16,072 bases of DNA from JBBPYR01 sp038199755 (GCA_038199755.1 JBBPYR010000284.1:1-16072); one strand, 5' to 3'. Shown: positions 7,787 to 14,757, counted from the first letter of the stretch. Program-made: numbers and translations. The notes: generated by a model from the letters alone, not told the origin.

Positions 7787-7848
7787 ATTAAAATAATTGC
7801 TCATCATGAGCCAGGCAATCACAGAAGAGAGCGACGAGGTGAGTGCGT

Positions 7849-9513
7849 GTGAATGCGAAACAAATTTGGCAAACAACAATCGAGCGGCTACAGACGAAAG
7901 TAAACCCAGCCGTTTTCACTACCTGGTTTCAAGGAACCTCAGCACTATCTTTTCAAGATGGTGTTTTTGTGGTACGTGTTCCTAGTACATTCGCAAAAGC
8001 GCATCTAGAACGGCGTTATCTTGACTATATACGTTCCATTCTCGCAGAACTTACCGGTCAAACAGTGGATGTGCAATTTATCGTGGCCAAGGAGACGATA
8101 GAAACCCAATCAGAAGGACTAGACCATACGCAATCGCCGATGCCCAAGCGACCCCTACGCGGTGTCCGTGGGCGACCTTCCGCCGAACAGCGTGAGAAGC
8201 GTATCGCCGACGCTGCGGCTGCCGCCATGAACTCGCTCGCACCCACACCGCCTCATGCCAGCGTCCACCGTAGCCAAGATAGTCAGGAGCAGTTGGACGA
8301 AATGGATGAGTCGCCTGAAGAGCCATTGCAGGAAGAAGCTGAACCTACGCCCCCACTGCAACCGCCAGCACCACCAATGGGCGGTTTGAATGGCATGGGC
8401 GGCATGAGTTTGAGTGGTATGGGCAATATAGGCGGTTCGCGTCCCTTCCCGCCGATGATGCAGTCAGGGTCAACCGCGATGGCCAGCGAAGGTCTACTCA
8501 ATCCGCGCTACACCTTTAGCGCATTTATCGTCGGCAAATCCAATCAGCTAGCCCATGCCGCATCTCGTGCCGTATCTGAAAACCCAGGCCGTATCTACAA
8601 CCCGCTCTTCTTTTATGGAGGCGTTGGTCTCGGCAAAACCCACTTGCTCCATGCGATTGGGCATAACGGCGAGAGCGCGGGTCTCAACGTGATCTATGTT
8701 ACCTCAGAAAAGTTCACTAACGAGATCATTAACGCCATTCGTTTTCAAAAAACGGAAGAGTTCCGCGCGAAATATCGCCAGATCGACATTCTGCTGGTAG
8801 ATGATATTCAATTTATCGCAGGCAAGGAATCGACCGAGGAGGAGTTTTTCCACACCTTCAACACACTGCACAACGCCAACAAGCAAATTGTGGTCACGAG
8901 TGACCGCCCGCCCAAGGCCATTCACAGCCTGCAAGACCGCTTGCGCTCACGCTTTGAGTGGGGCCTCCTGGCCGATATCCAGCCGCCCGAATATGAGCAT
9001 CGTCTAGCTATTTTGCGCTCTAAGGCCGAGTCTCTGCACTTTACAGTACCGTCATCTGTGGTCGAATATGTAGCGCGCTCAGAATATAGCAGCGTGCGCG
9101 AGTTAGAAGGTGCGCTCAACCGCGTCATTGCCTTCGCCACGCTGCATGACGTGCCCTTTTCCGTACAGATAGCCGCCCGCGCCCTTGAACACATTTACAC
9201 GGACAGCAAACGCGCCTCAAACCTCTCGGCCCGTGAGGTACTCGAAGGCGTGTGCCGCTACTATAATGCCGATATCGAGTTGCTACGTGGCAAACAACGA
9301 GATCGCGATATCGTCTGGCCGCGTCAGGTTGCCATGTACCTCATGCGTGAAGAAACTAGTGCCTCGCTCCTGCAAATTGGCAACGAACTCGGTGGGCGCG
9401 ATCACACCACCATCATGCACGGTTGGGAAAAGGTGCAATCCGAGATCACCCATAATGATCGTGTCCGGCGCGAAATCGCCGCCGTTCTCGAATCGCTCCA
9501 GCACAACGTGTAG
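7849..9513 (+). CDS. dnaA: Chromosomal replication initiator protein DnaA
   Basis: DnaA, the AAA+ ATPase that binds DnaA boxes and opens the origin. The 554-residue product has domain I (about 1-80, opening with AKQIWQTTIERL) and a long domain II linker (about 81-217) that turns into a Gly/Met/Pro-rich segment at 171-205. Domain III follows, with Walker A GGVGLGKTH (257-265), Walker B ILLVDDIQ (314-321), the sensor I stretch VVTSDRPP (348-355) and RLRSRFEWG (364-372). Domain IV contains the DnaA signature GGRDHTTIMHGWEKV (515-529). It is nearly 90 residues longer than E. coli DnaA, almost all in the linker. GTG 7849 is chosen: AGGTGAG ends 5 nt before it. The in-frame GTG 7843 would have almost no spacing. 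dnaN, recF and gyrB are not adjacent; the neighbours are a polyphosphate operon and a membrane protein gene. Confidence 0.96.
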   Translation: MNAKQIWQTTIERLQTKVNPAVFTTWFQGTSALSFQDGVFVVRVPSTFAKAHLERRYLDYIRSILAELTGQTVDVQFIVAKETIETQSEGLDHTQSPMPKRPLRGVRGRPSAEQREKRIADAAAAAMNSLAPTPPHASVHRSQDSQEQLDEMDESPEEPLQEEAEPTPPLQPPAPPMGGLNGMGGMSLSGMGNIGGSRPFPPMMQSGSTAMASEGLLNPRYTFSAFIVGKSNQLAHAASRAVSENPGRIYNPLFFYGGVGLGKTHLLHAIGHNGESAGLNVIYVTSEKFTNEIINAIRFQKTEEFRAKYRQIDILLVDDIQFIAGKESTEEEFFHTFNTLHNANKQIVVTSDRPPKAIHSLQDRLRSRFEWGLLADIQPPEYEHRLAILRSKAESLHFTVPSSVVEYVARSEYSSVRELEGALNRVIAFATLHDVPFSVQIAARALEHIYTDSKRASNLSAREVLEGVCRYYNADIELLRGKQRDRDIVWPRQVAMYLMREETSASLLQIGNELGGRDHTTIMHGWEKVQSEITHNDRVRREIAAVLESLQHNV

Positions 9514-9524
9514 AACAGCAGTAG

Positions 9525-9583
9525 GGCTGTTGCAAAGTCCGTAGGAACCTTCCCATGCGATGATTCCTGAACTTGCAACAGCC
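9525..9583. repeat. Short palindrome after dnaA (possible terminator or mini-element)
   Basis: GGCTGTTGCAA (9525-9535) is exactly reverse-complementary to 9573-9583. The next bases, AGT against ACT, extend the match with one unpaired A. AGGAA (9543-9547) and TTCCT (9564-9568) form an inner stem. No strong U-run follows. The end sequence TGTTGCAAAGT resembles terminal repeats of some insertion sequences, such as the IS6 group, but no transposase is present. Confidence 0.6.
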
Positions 9584-9691
9584 TTGGTAACACCACGAGC
9601 AATCTGATCGTAATAGAGAGAAATATGGTAAGATATAGCTAAGCAACAACACAACACAAAGACACACTATCTCTCTAGCAGGAGTTCTAAT

Positions 9692-10312
9692 ATGCAACAA
9701 CAACAAACCGATTACGATTTGCTGGCCGTTTTCCCCGATGAAACACAAGCCAACAGTGCCGTCAACAAACTACAGCAGGCGGGCTACAGCAGCGACGAAA
9801 TATTCCAATTGCAAGCTGGCAGCGTCAGTGGCGGCACCTTCCGCGAACATGGCCCAAATAGCAACCGCAACCAATACTTCCTGCAACAAACGAGCACGCG
9901 ACCGAGCACACTCCTGATCCTGCTCTTTGCAGTTGCCTTTGCCATTATTTTAGGCGGCGTAGGTTTCGTGCTCGCGCTGATCCTAGTGATCGCTCTGCTA
10001 CACACCTTTGTCATCCTCGAACCCATCACCGCCATTGCAGGTGCCGTCATCGGCCTCATCGCAGGTGCCTTTACCGCCATACAGCGTGGCTCGCGTGTTC
10101 GCGGCAACATCGGCCAGAACGCCCGTCAACGCACCAACACACCCACACCCGCACCTGCCACGTCTGCAAGCAAGACCACGGCCCAGAGTGCTAAAACCGT
10201 CGTGGCGATTCGCCTGCCCGACCCCGACGACATCAAACGTCAATCCCAGGCCCGCGCCATCCTCGTGCAAAACAAGGGGAAGATAGATCGCAACGTAGGC
10301 CGCTCCGAATAA
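9692..10312 (+). CDS. Membrane protein with a general-stress-protein-like N-terminal domain
   Basis: The 206-residue product was not assigned to a firm family. The N-terminal DYDLLAVFPDETQANSAV region (from residue 7) and the following LQQAGYSSDEI (27-37) resemble the small alpha/beta domain of YflT/17M-type general stress proteins. Two hydrophobic membrane segments follow (about 73-105 and 111-130) with a short turn between them, rich in Gly and Ala. A Thr/Pro/Ala-rich linker (about 148-168) comes next. The C-terminus, KTVVAIRLPDPDDI and AILVQNKGKID, looks like the closing strand and helix of the same type of domain, so the fold may be split around a membrane hairpin. AGGAG lies 7 nt before the ATG. 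The gene stands alone between a palindrome and a strong terminator. Confidence 0.75.
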   Translation: MQQQQTDYDLLAVFPDETQANSAVNKLQQAGYSSDEIFQLQAGSVSGGTFREHGPNSNRNQYFLQQTSTRPSTLLILLFAVAFAIILGGVGFVLALILVIALLHTFVILEPITAIAGAVIGLIAGAFTAIQRGSRVRGNIGQNARQRTNTPTPAPATSASKTTAQSAKTVVAIRLPDPDDIKRQSQARAILVQNKGKIDRNVGRSE

Positions 10313-10315
10313 GCA

Positions 10316-10364
10316 GAGGAACAAAAAAGCAGCTTGCCCTCGGCAAGCTGCTTTTTTGTTCCTC
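10316..10364. terminator. Strong bidirectional intrinsic terminator
   Basis: The arms at 10316-10338 and 10342-10364 are perfect reverse complements over 23 nt with a 3-nt loop. They include an A-run on one side and a run of six T on the other, so a U-tract is present in both directions. It terminates the membrane-protein gene and the convergent CoA-transferase operon. Confidence 0.95.
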
Positions 10365-10366
10365 TA

Positions 10367-11125
10367 TTACCCCTTGAACTCCACCAGCCGCACCCTATTG
10401 GGGTCAACCAGCACGAGTGCCGCCAGTTCTTCAGGCGTGGGTGTGAGCGTCAATGGCACACCCTCTGTTACAACGGGAAAGCCTGTTTGTCGCCTGACCT
10501 CCTCCGCCGAACTGTAAGGATGAATGCTTTCCAGTTGTAGCCGCCCATCGCGCTTGACAAAGACACAGAGCGGCGTAACCACACGATCAACATTGCCGCT
10601 CGCCGTCACGAACGAGAGCTTTTCAACAAAGGTGCGCGGATCATGTTTCGTGCGCCACAGAATGGTGCGCTTCGCCGTCGGCAGAATGGCCGCGCTACCA
10701 GCACCACCCGGCAGGCGCACCTTTGGATGATTATAAGGGCCAATCACGCTCATATTGATGCGCCCCAACACGTCAATCTGCACACCACCCAGGAAAGCCG
10801 TATCCAAATCACCACGTGCCGACATATCGAAGATATCCGCCAAACGCAAAATCACACTGGAGCCGTGCAGCAGCCGTGGGTCAACCGTTGTCTCCGGCAA
10901 CGCCTCCGGTTGCGGATTGACGCCACCCGTAATATTGATATACATCAGGTTAGGCGCGTGCAGATGCTGTGCCAGCAGAATAGCTACCATCGGCAAGGGA
11001 GAGGCCACACCGTGAAAGACGCGTTCACCATCGCGCAAAAGGCGTGCCAACGCCACCACCATCATCGTATCAGGTGTCAGGGCATCAATCGTGGTGGAAC
11101 GAGAGGGAGGAGAGCTTTGTGTCAT
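10367..11125 (-). CDS. CoA-transferase subunit beta (GctB/IpdB-like)
   Basis: The 252-residue product matches the beta subunit of two-component class I CoA-transferases of the glutaconate CoA-transferase type. Visible features are the N-terminal DTMMVVALARLLRDGERVFHGV (19-40), a glycine-rich GGVQID (113-118), INMSVIGPY (123-131) and LPGGAGSAA (138-146). In glutaconate CoA-transferase the acyl-accepting Glu lies in an ESG-type motif at about the position of NITGG (64-68) here, and no Glu is visible there. The related IpdAB enzymes also lack that Glu and act as ring-opening hydrolases, so a transferase reaction should not be assumed. The start ATG overlaps the stop of the alpha subunit by 4 nt (ATGA), a sign of translational coupling. 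The substrate cannot be deduced. Confidence 0.83.
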   Translation of the reverse strand: MTQSSPPSRSTTIDALTPDTMMVVALARLLRDGERVFHGVASPLPMVAILLAQHLHAPNLMYINITGGVNPQPEALPETTVDPRLLHGSSVILRLADIFDMSARGDLDTAFLGGVQIDVLGRINMSVIGPYNHPKVRLPGGAGSAAILPTAKRTILWRTKHDPRTFVEKLSFVTASGNVDRVVTPLCVFVKRDGRLQLESIHPYSSAEEVRRQTGFPVVTEGVPLTLTPTPEELAALVLVDPNRVRLVEFKG

Positions 11126-11949
11126 CGCGCCGCCACCTTCCCGCGTACATGCTCATCCAACCAAGCCGTGTATCGTTCGGGACTATCACACGCCTCCACA
11201 TAACCTGCCAGGAACGCATAGTCATAATCGTACAGGTCGCCGCAACTACACGGATGCGCCCCCTGTGGCACCACCACCACATGGCTTACCTGCATGCCAG
11301 CAATGGTCGTCAACTCAGGCACACGCGCCGTCTCTTCCACACTAATCAAGCGTTCGCAGGTCAGAATCACACGCTTTGCCGCTTGCGCCATCAGGTCATC
11401 TTCAAACACAGTGCCATAGATACGCCCATTCCCTTGCACGTCGGCCTCCTGCACATGTAGAATGGCAACATCGGGCCGAATAGCCTGCACCGCCGCGAAC
11501 TCCTCACCGCTATACGGGTCGATCACCGTGCGGAAACCCTGCGCGTGCATTAGATCAGAGGTCAGCATCCCCGCAATGGGCAGAAACGAGACACCCTGCA
11601 CCGCAGCCCGTAGTGCCGTAATTACCGTATAGCACGCGTGTTCCTTGACCTCAATCTGTCCTTGTTCCGCGGCCCGCCGATACTGCGGAGCCAGCCCCAG
11701 TACATTCTCAAAGCCAATAAAGCCAGCCGCCACACAGTCAGCAACACCCGCGCCCACCAGCACATCCACATCATAGGCACCCGCCGTCTTCACCAATTCC
11801 AGGTTCCGCTTCCCCTGCCGTATCAACTCATGCACCGCCGCACAGGGTGCGCGATGAATCGTATTGCCTCCTAAAGCCACTACCGTGCCATCACGCACCG
11901 AGGCAATCGCTTCCGCCAACGTTGTTTGCTTTTGTGCCATGCTTGCCAT
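11122..11949 (-). CDS. CoA-transferase subunit alpha (GctA/IpdA-like)
   Basis: The 275-residue product matches the alpha subunit of glutaconate-type CoA-transferases. Features are the opening LAEAIASVRDGTVVALGG (11-28), GVADCVAAGFIGFE (68-81), ALRAAVQGVSFLP (112-124), IRPDVAILHVQEAD (157-170) followed by QGNG (172-175), and the C-terminal AHPCSCGDLYDYD (231-243), which matches the usual HP..S..Y.D segment. ATG 11949 has GGAGAG 7 nt upstream. It is first in a two-gene operon with the beta subunit, which overlaps it by 4 nt. No acyl-CoA dehydrogenase, hydratase or steroid catabolism gene is nearby, so the pathway is open. The divergent neighbour is clpS, 249 nt away. Confidence 0.87.
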   Translation of the reverse strand: MASMAQKQTTLAEAIASVRDGTVVALGGNTIHRAPCAAVHELIRQGKRNLELVKTAGAYDVDVLVGAGVADCVAAGFIGFENVLGLAPQYRRAAEQGQIEVKEHACYTVITALRAAVQGVSFLPIAGMLTSDLMHAQGFRTVIDPYSGEEFAAVQAIRPDVAILHVQEADVQGNGRIYGTVFEDDLMAQAAKRVILTCERLISVEETARVPELTTIAGMQVSHVVVVPQGAHPCSCGDLYDYDYAFLAGYVEACDSPERYTAWLDEHVRGKVAAR

Positions 11950-12198
11950 ACTTACACTCTCCGTCTCTTATCTCTATTCTTCTTCCTTTCAACATCCTCA
12001 TTTTATCATCTGGCGCGGAACAGGCAAAATAGTCTGCTTTCCGCAGCAAAATAACATGCAGAACACGCTGTCAATAGGACATGTAGCTAAAAGACTAGAA
12101 AATTACGACTTGTTTCAGTACAATTAGGATAGTAGTTTTTTAATTCATGTTTTGCTTTCTACTGCATTATTTGGTCTATATTTTGGAGATGCCGTGCT

Positions 12199-12534
12199 AT
12201 GTTTTCTGTTCGATCTGTGACGCTAATGACGCCAATGACACTAACGCCGTCAGAGGCACAAATAAAGCCCGAAGAGCTCACGCGGCTGCGTACCCGCTTA
12301 TTGCCGCCTTTTAAGGTGGTGCTTTTCGACGACGATTATAACGAAATGAATTATGTTATCTTTGCCCTTCAGCATGCCGTCAATAATTTAACTGTGCAAG
12401 AGGCCGAGAACATCATGCTCACGGCCCACCTCACTGGCAGCGCCGTTGTGGTTGTCTGCCCCAAAGAGACCGCCGAATACTATCAGGAGCGTCTGCTTGG
12501 CTACGGCCTCACCGCCACCATCGAGCCTGAATAG
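12199..12534 (+). CDS. clpS: ATP-dependent Clp protease adaptor ClpS
   Basis: ClpS is the small adaptor that recognises N-end-rule degrons and hands substrates to ClpA or ClpC. The 111-residue product has a disordered-looking N-terminus (1-35) and then the ClpS core: FKVVLFDDDYNEMNYVI (38-54), the helix NLTVQEAENIMLTAHLTG (63-80), and VVVCPKETAEYYQERL (84-99). The degron-pocket motif usually reads NDD; here it is Asp44-Asp45-Asp46. Met50 and His77 correspond to other conserved pocket residues and are kept. GGAG lies 10 nt before ATG 12199. Later in-frame ATGs (12226, 12235) have no better site. No clpA or clpC lies nearby, so the gene stands alone. It is followed at once by a palindromic element. 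Confidence 0.92.
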   Translation: MFSVRSVTLMTPMTLTPSEAQIKPEELTRLRTRLLPPFKVVLFDDDYNEMNYVIFALQHAVNNLTVQEAENIMLTAHLTGSAVVVVCPKETAEYYQERLLGYGLTATIEPE

Positions 12535-12541
12535 ACCCATC

Positions 12542-12642
12542 GTAGGGGCGACATTCATGACGCCCTCGTACCTGTTGGCGAAACGGCTTCCCAACGGGTA
12601 CGAGGGCGTCTACAGCACCTTCCCTCTTCATTATGCCCCTAC
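12542..12642. repeat. Nested inverted repeat after clpS (MITE-like)
   Basis: Inner arms 12559-12578 and 12591-12610 match over 20 nt with one mismatch and a 12-nt loop. Outer ends GTAGGGGC (12542-12549) and GCCCCTAC (12635-12642) are exact reverse complements. It begins 8 nt after the clpS stop, so it could also shield the end of that transcript. No U-run follows. The layered palindrome without a reading frame suggests a miniature mobile element. Confidence 0.75.
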
Positions 12643-12841
12643 ATATGCCACGGCCCACGTCTATACAAAGAATTCATGGAATTGCGCGTGCATACTTTTT
12701 GTTATATGAGTAGGCGCAATGAGGCACCTTGACGTAATAGCAGAGCATCCTCGCGCAGTTCCATCCATTCCCCCAATTCCCGCATTGCTAGTCCCCTTTT
12801 CTTTTCTCTGGCTCGTATCCCATTAGAGAGATAGTTGGATT

Positions 12842-12859
12842 ACTCCAGTTCGCTGGAGT
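12842..12859. other. Small hairpin with TTCG loop
   Basis: ACTCCAG (12842-12848) and CTGGAGT (12853-12859) pair perfectly around TTCG. Only TTT follows, so it is at best a weak terminator. Confidence 0.45.
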
Positions 12860-12997
12860 TTGCCGGAATTTGTGGTGTTGGGTAGAAACGGTACTAAAAT
12901 GGCTGCGCAATGTCGGAATGTTTGCTACAATACATATAATCAAAGGATGACTTTATTAGTTATACATATATTCACAACATTTCTGTGTATTCTACCG

Positions 12998-13026
12998 TTG
13001 ACGTTATGGATATTGGTCGGTAAAAT
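12998..13026 (+). promoter_or_regulatory. Sigma70-type promoter for the universal stress gene leader
   Basis: TTGACG (12998-13003) and TAAAAT (13021-13026) are separated by exactly 17 nt. Each hexamer differs from consensus at one position. It is the best-spaced promoter in the window. Transcription would start near 13033, upstream of the structured repeat array, and reach the universal stress gene after a leader of about 360 nt. Confidence 0.65.
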
Positions 13027-13105
13027 TAGAATAATACGAATAAGTCACCTGAAGGGTGTTCTATGCACCAGTACCCATAGCCGATCTATGAGCAGGCATT
13101 CCTTG

Positions 13106-13358
13106 CAGACTTCCTGAGCGAAGCGATCTCCTCTCAGTCAGATGAGCGAAGCTAGGTGACTCCTATCCGACCGACTGAGTGAAGCTAGCCAACTCCTTTC
13201 CGACCGACTGAGCGAAGCTAGCCAACTCCTTTCCGATCACCTGAGCGAAGCTAGAGGCGATAGCCTCGTTGGTGATCGGAATAAGGAGACCGAGAGCAGC
13301 GTTTCTGACTGTCTTACAAGGAGACGCGACAGCGTCATTGGGAGTCTGAATAAGGATA
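13106..13358 (+). repeat. Structured tandem 33-nt repeat array (probable 5' leader)
   Basis: TGAGCGAAGC or its one-base variant recurs at 13115, 13143, 13176, 13209 and 13242, giving spacings of 28, 33, 33 and 33 nt. Units are near-identical and contain ACTCCT and CCGA blocks with no unique spacers. The last unit forms a long hairpin: 13226-13241 pairs with 13271-13288 over 16 bp with a 2-nt bulge, around an inner GAGGC-GATA-GCCTC stem. A related hairpin follows at 13323-13336. The outermost pairing, 13106-13114 with 13340-13348 (one G-U), could close the whole array. No reading frame is involved. Confidence 0.75.
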
Positions 13359-13392
13359 CGTTGTATTACACTCCATCAGGAGGAGAAAAATC

Positions 13393-13899
13393 ATGGTTCA
13401 CTTATGGGGTTCCAAAGCCAGAGAAGAGACTGAGATCAGCAAGTCTGCACTCGGTGAGGGCAGCAACGGCGATATCGCTGTCGTAATCGACGGTGAGAAG
13501 CTTGATCGCAACTTAGTCTTTCTCGCGTGCCAAATGGCAAAAGGAGCCCGTCGTAAGGTTCATCTCGTTCACGTTATCGAAGTTCCGCGTTCTCTGCCGC
13601 TCAAAGCTATCCTGACACAGGAGACAGAACGTGCGAATAAAATGCTGAATGATGCTATGCAAATAGCCAGCAAAGTTGGCAGCGAAGCAGTTGCAGAAGT
13701 TGTGCAGGCGCGCGAAGCAGGCTCGGCCATCGTCGAGGAGGCTCGTGACCACCATTGCTCACTGCTCTTAATCGGCTTAGTGCGTGACACGAAACGCTCA
13801 CATGCCGATATGGGGAAGACTGTTTCCTATGTGCTAGCAAACGCTCCCTGTCGTGTCTGGCTGGTGCAGGACCCTGCCCCAACCAGCACCATGGCATAA
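13393..13899 (+). CDS. Universal stress protein (UspA family)
   Basis: The 168-residue product has the UspA alpha/beta fold: strand DIAVVIDG (27-34), a helix at 39-51, VHLVHVIEVP (56-65), a helix at 76-95, and SLLLIGL (123-129). The C-terminal MGKTVSYVLANAPCRVWLV (140-158) completes it. The nucleotide motif in ATP-binding members is G-x2-G-x9-G-S/T. Here it reads G128-x2-R131-x9-G141-K142, so two of the key positions are changed and ATP binding is doubtful. About 25 N-terminal residues precede the fold. AGGAGGAG lies 7 nt before the ATG, a strong ribosome binding site at the end of the structured leader. The next gene encodes a GAF sensor in the same direction, 192 nt away. No strong terminator was seen between them. 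Confidence 0.88.
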   Translation: MVHLWGSKAREETEISKSALGEGSNGDIAVVIDGEKLDRNLVFLACQMAKGARRKVHLVHVIEVPRSLPLKAILTQETERANKMLNDAMQIASKVGSEAVAEVVQAREAGSAIVEEARDHHCSLLLIGLVRDTKRSHADMGKTVSYVLANAPCRVWLVQDPAPTSTMA

Positions 13900-14091
13900 C
13901 ATAAAAAGCAAGAAAAGGAAATAATTTACGCTAGGCGGAGGGGCCTATTCCAACCTCTGGCTATGGTTTGCTATTCCCTTTTCTCTTTCTACATCGTAAA
14001 ATAGATATGTGGGTCTTTTTATGTAAAGAACAGCGCAATGGCAGAGATATGATTTATCACATCCCTACCACCTAACAGGGAGAGAAACAGG

Positions 14092-14688
14092 ATGACAACA
14101 GACTCAAACACTTCTAACATTACTCATCGTGGACATAGAGATTACTATACTGCGCTCTACAATGCCGCATTGACCATAACTTCTAGCCTCGACCTCAATC
14201 AGGTTTTACAGAGTGTTGTCACCAGCACCACTGAAGCGATGCAGGTCAAGGGTAGCGTTCTGCGTTTGCTCGATCCCGAAACCGGCGAGCTTCAACTCAG
14301 TGCCGTCTACGGTCTCAGCACCAGCTATCTGGCAAAAGGGCCAGTCGAGGTAAAGCAAAGCGCCGTAGATAGCGAGGCCATGTGTGGCTCCCCTGTCTAC
14401 ATTGCCGATGTCCGTTCCGACCCACGCTTTCAATACAAGGATGCGGCGAAACATGAAGGTCTCGTCTCTGCCCTGTGCGTTCCCTTAGAGGTACGCGGCG
14501 AAGCCATCGGTGTTATGCGTGTCTACACCAGCGAGTCAACTGTTTTTGACCAGGATGACATTCAGTTCGTCTCGGTCCTTGCCAGCCTCGCGGCACTCGC
14601 CATTGAGAATGCGCGTCTCTTTGACAGTGTAAAAAGCTCCTATAACGGCCTCATGGATGCCTTCTGGGGCACCCATGTCACCAGCTAA
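14092..14688 (+). CDS. GAF-domain protein
   Basis: The 198-residue product is a single GAF domain (about 33-175) with a short helical tail. Typical elements are the N-terminal helix LDLNQVLQSVVTSTTEAM (33-50), SVLRLLDPETGEL (55-67), PVYIADVRSDPRF (101-113), EGLVSALCVPLEVRGEAIGVM (122-142) and the final helix ALAIENARLFDSV (168-180). GAF domains sense small molecules such as cyclic nucleotides, or mediate dimerisation. No kinase, cyclase or output domain is attached, so it must act through a partner or as a small-ligand binder. A GGGAGAG box lies upstream of the ATG. The universal stress gene precedes it in the same direction, which suggests a shared stress theme, not a proven operon. A strong hairpin ends the unit. 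Confidence 0.87.
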   Translation: MTTDSNTSNITHRGHRDYYTALYNAALTITSSLDLNQVLQSVVTSTTEAMQVKGSVLRLLDPETGELQLSAVYGLSTSYLAKGPVEVKQSAVDSEAMCGSPVYIADVRSDPRFQYKDAAKHEGLVSALCVPLEVRGEAIGVMRVYTSESTVFDQDDIQFVSVLASLAALAIENARLFDSVKSSYNGLMDAFWGTHVTS

Positions 14689-14696
14689 CACAAGAT

Positions 14697-14757
14697 GAAC
14701 AAAAGGCCTGTCAGGACGATGTATCTGTATACATCGTCCTGACAGGGCCTTTTGTTC
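14697..14757. terminator. Bidirectional intrinsic terminator (28-bp stem)
   Basis: The arms at 14697-14724 and 14729-14757 pair fully apart from one bulged base, with a 4-nt loop. An A-run in the left arm and a TTTTGTT stretch in the right arm give U-rich tails in both directions. The stop codon of the minus-strand DUF711 gene (14756-14758) lies within its edge. Confidence 0.92.

Larger units (their letters stand above)
7432..7848. promoter_or_regulatory. Divergent control region between the Ppx-CHAD operon and dnaA
   Basis: About 417 nt without a supported gene. It holds candidate promoters in both directions (listed separately) and a tandem 10-mer at 7731-7750. No cluster of TTATCCACA-type DnaA boxes was seen by eye, so an origin of replication is not supported. 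A further TGC-TATGCT element at 7708-7716 could be a second dnaA promoter. Confidence 0.55.
12535..13392. other. Long non-coding stretch between clpS and the universal stress gene
   Basis: No convincing gene is present. From left to right it holds a transposon-like palindrome (12542-12642), featureless sequence, a small hairpin with a TTCG loop (12842-12859), a TATAAT without a clear -35 (12935-12940), a well-spaced sigma70-type promoter (12998-13026) and the structured repeat array (13106-13358), all listed separately where they could be defined. Confidence 0.7.

Noticed and set aside
7432..7848. Origin of replication next to dnaA
   Set aside because: No cluster of TTATCCACA-like boxes, no AT-rich unwinding element with boxes, and no dnaN nearby.
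7797..7985. Short reading frame overlapping the dnaA start
   Set aside because: It lies in another frame, most of it overlaps dnaA, and it has no ribosome binding site.
10643..11203. 186-residue plus-strand reading frame
   Set aside because: It is antisense to the well-supported CoA-transferase genes and has no recognisable domain.
12948..13117. Small membrane protein starting at ATG 12948
   Set aside because: The purine-rich box touches the start codon, the frame overlaps the 12998-13026 promoter, and the C-terminal part is unlike a protein.
13115..13251. CRISPR array
   Set aside because: The units repeat over their whole 33-nt length with no unique spacers, and no cas gene is present.
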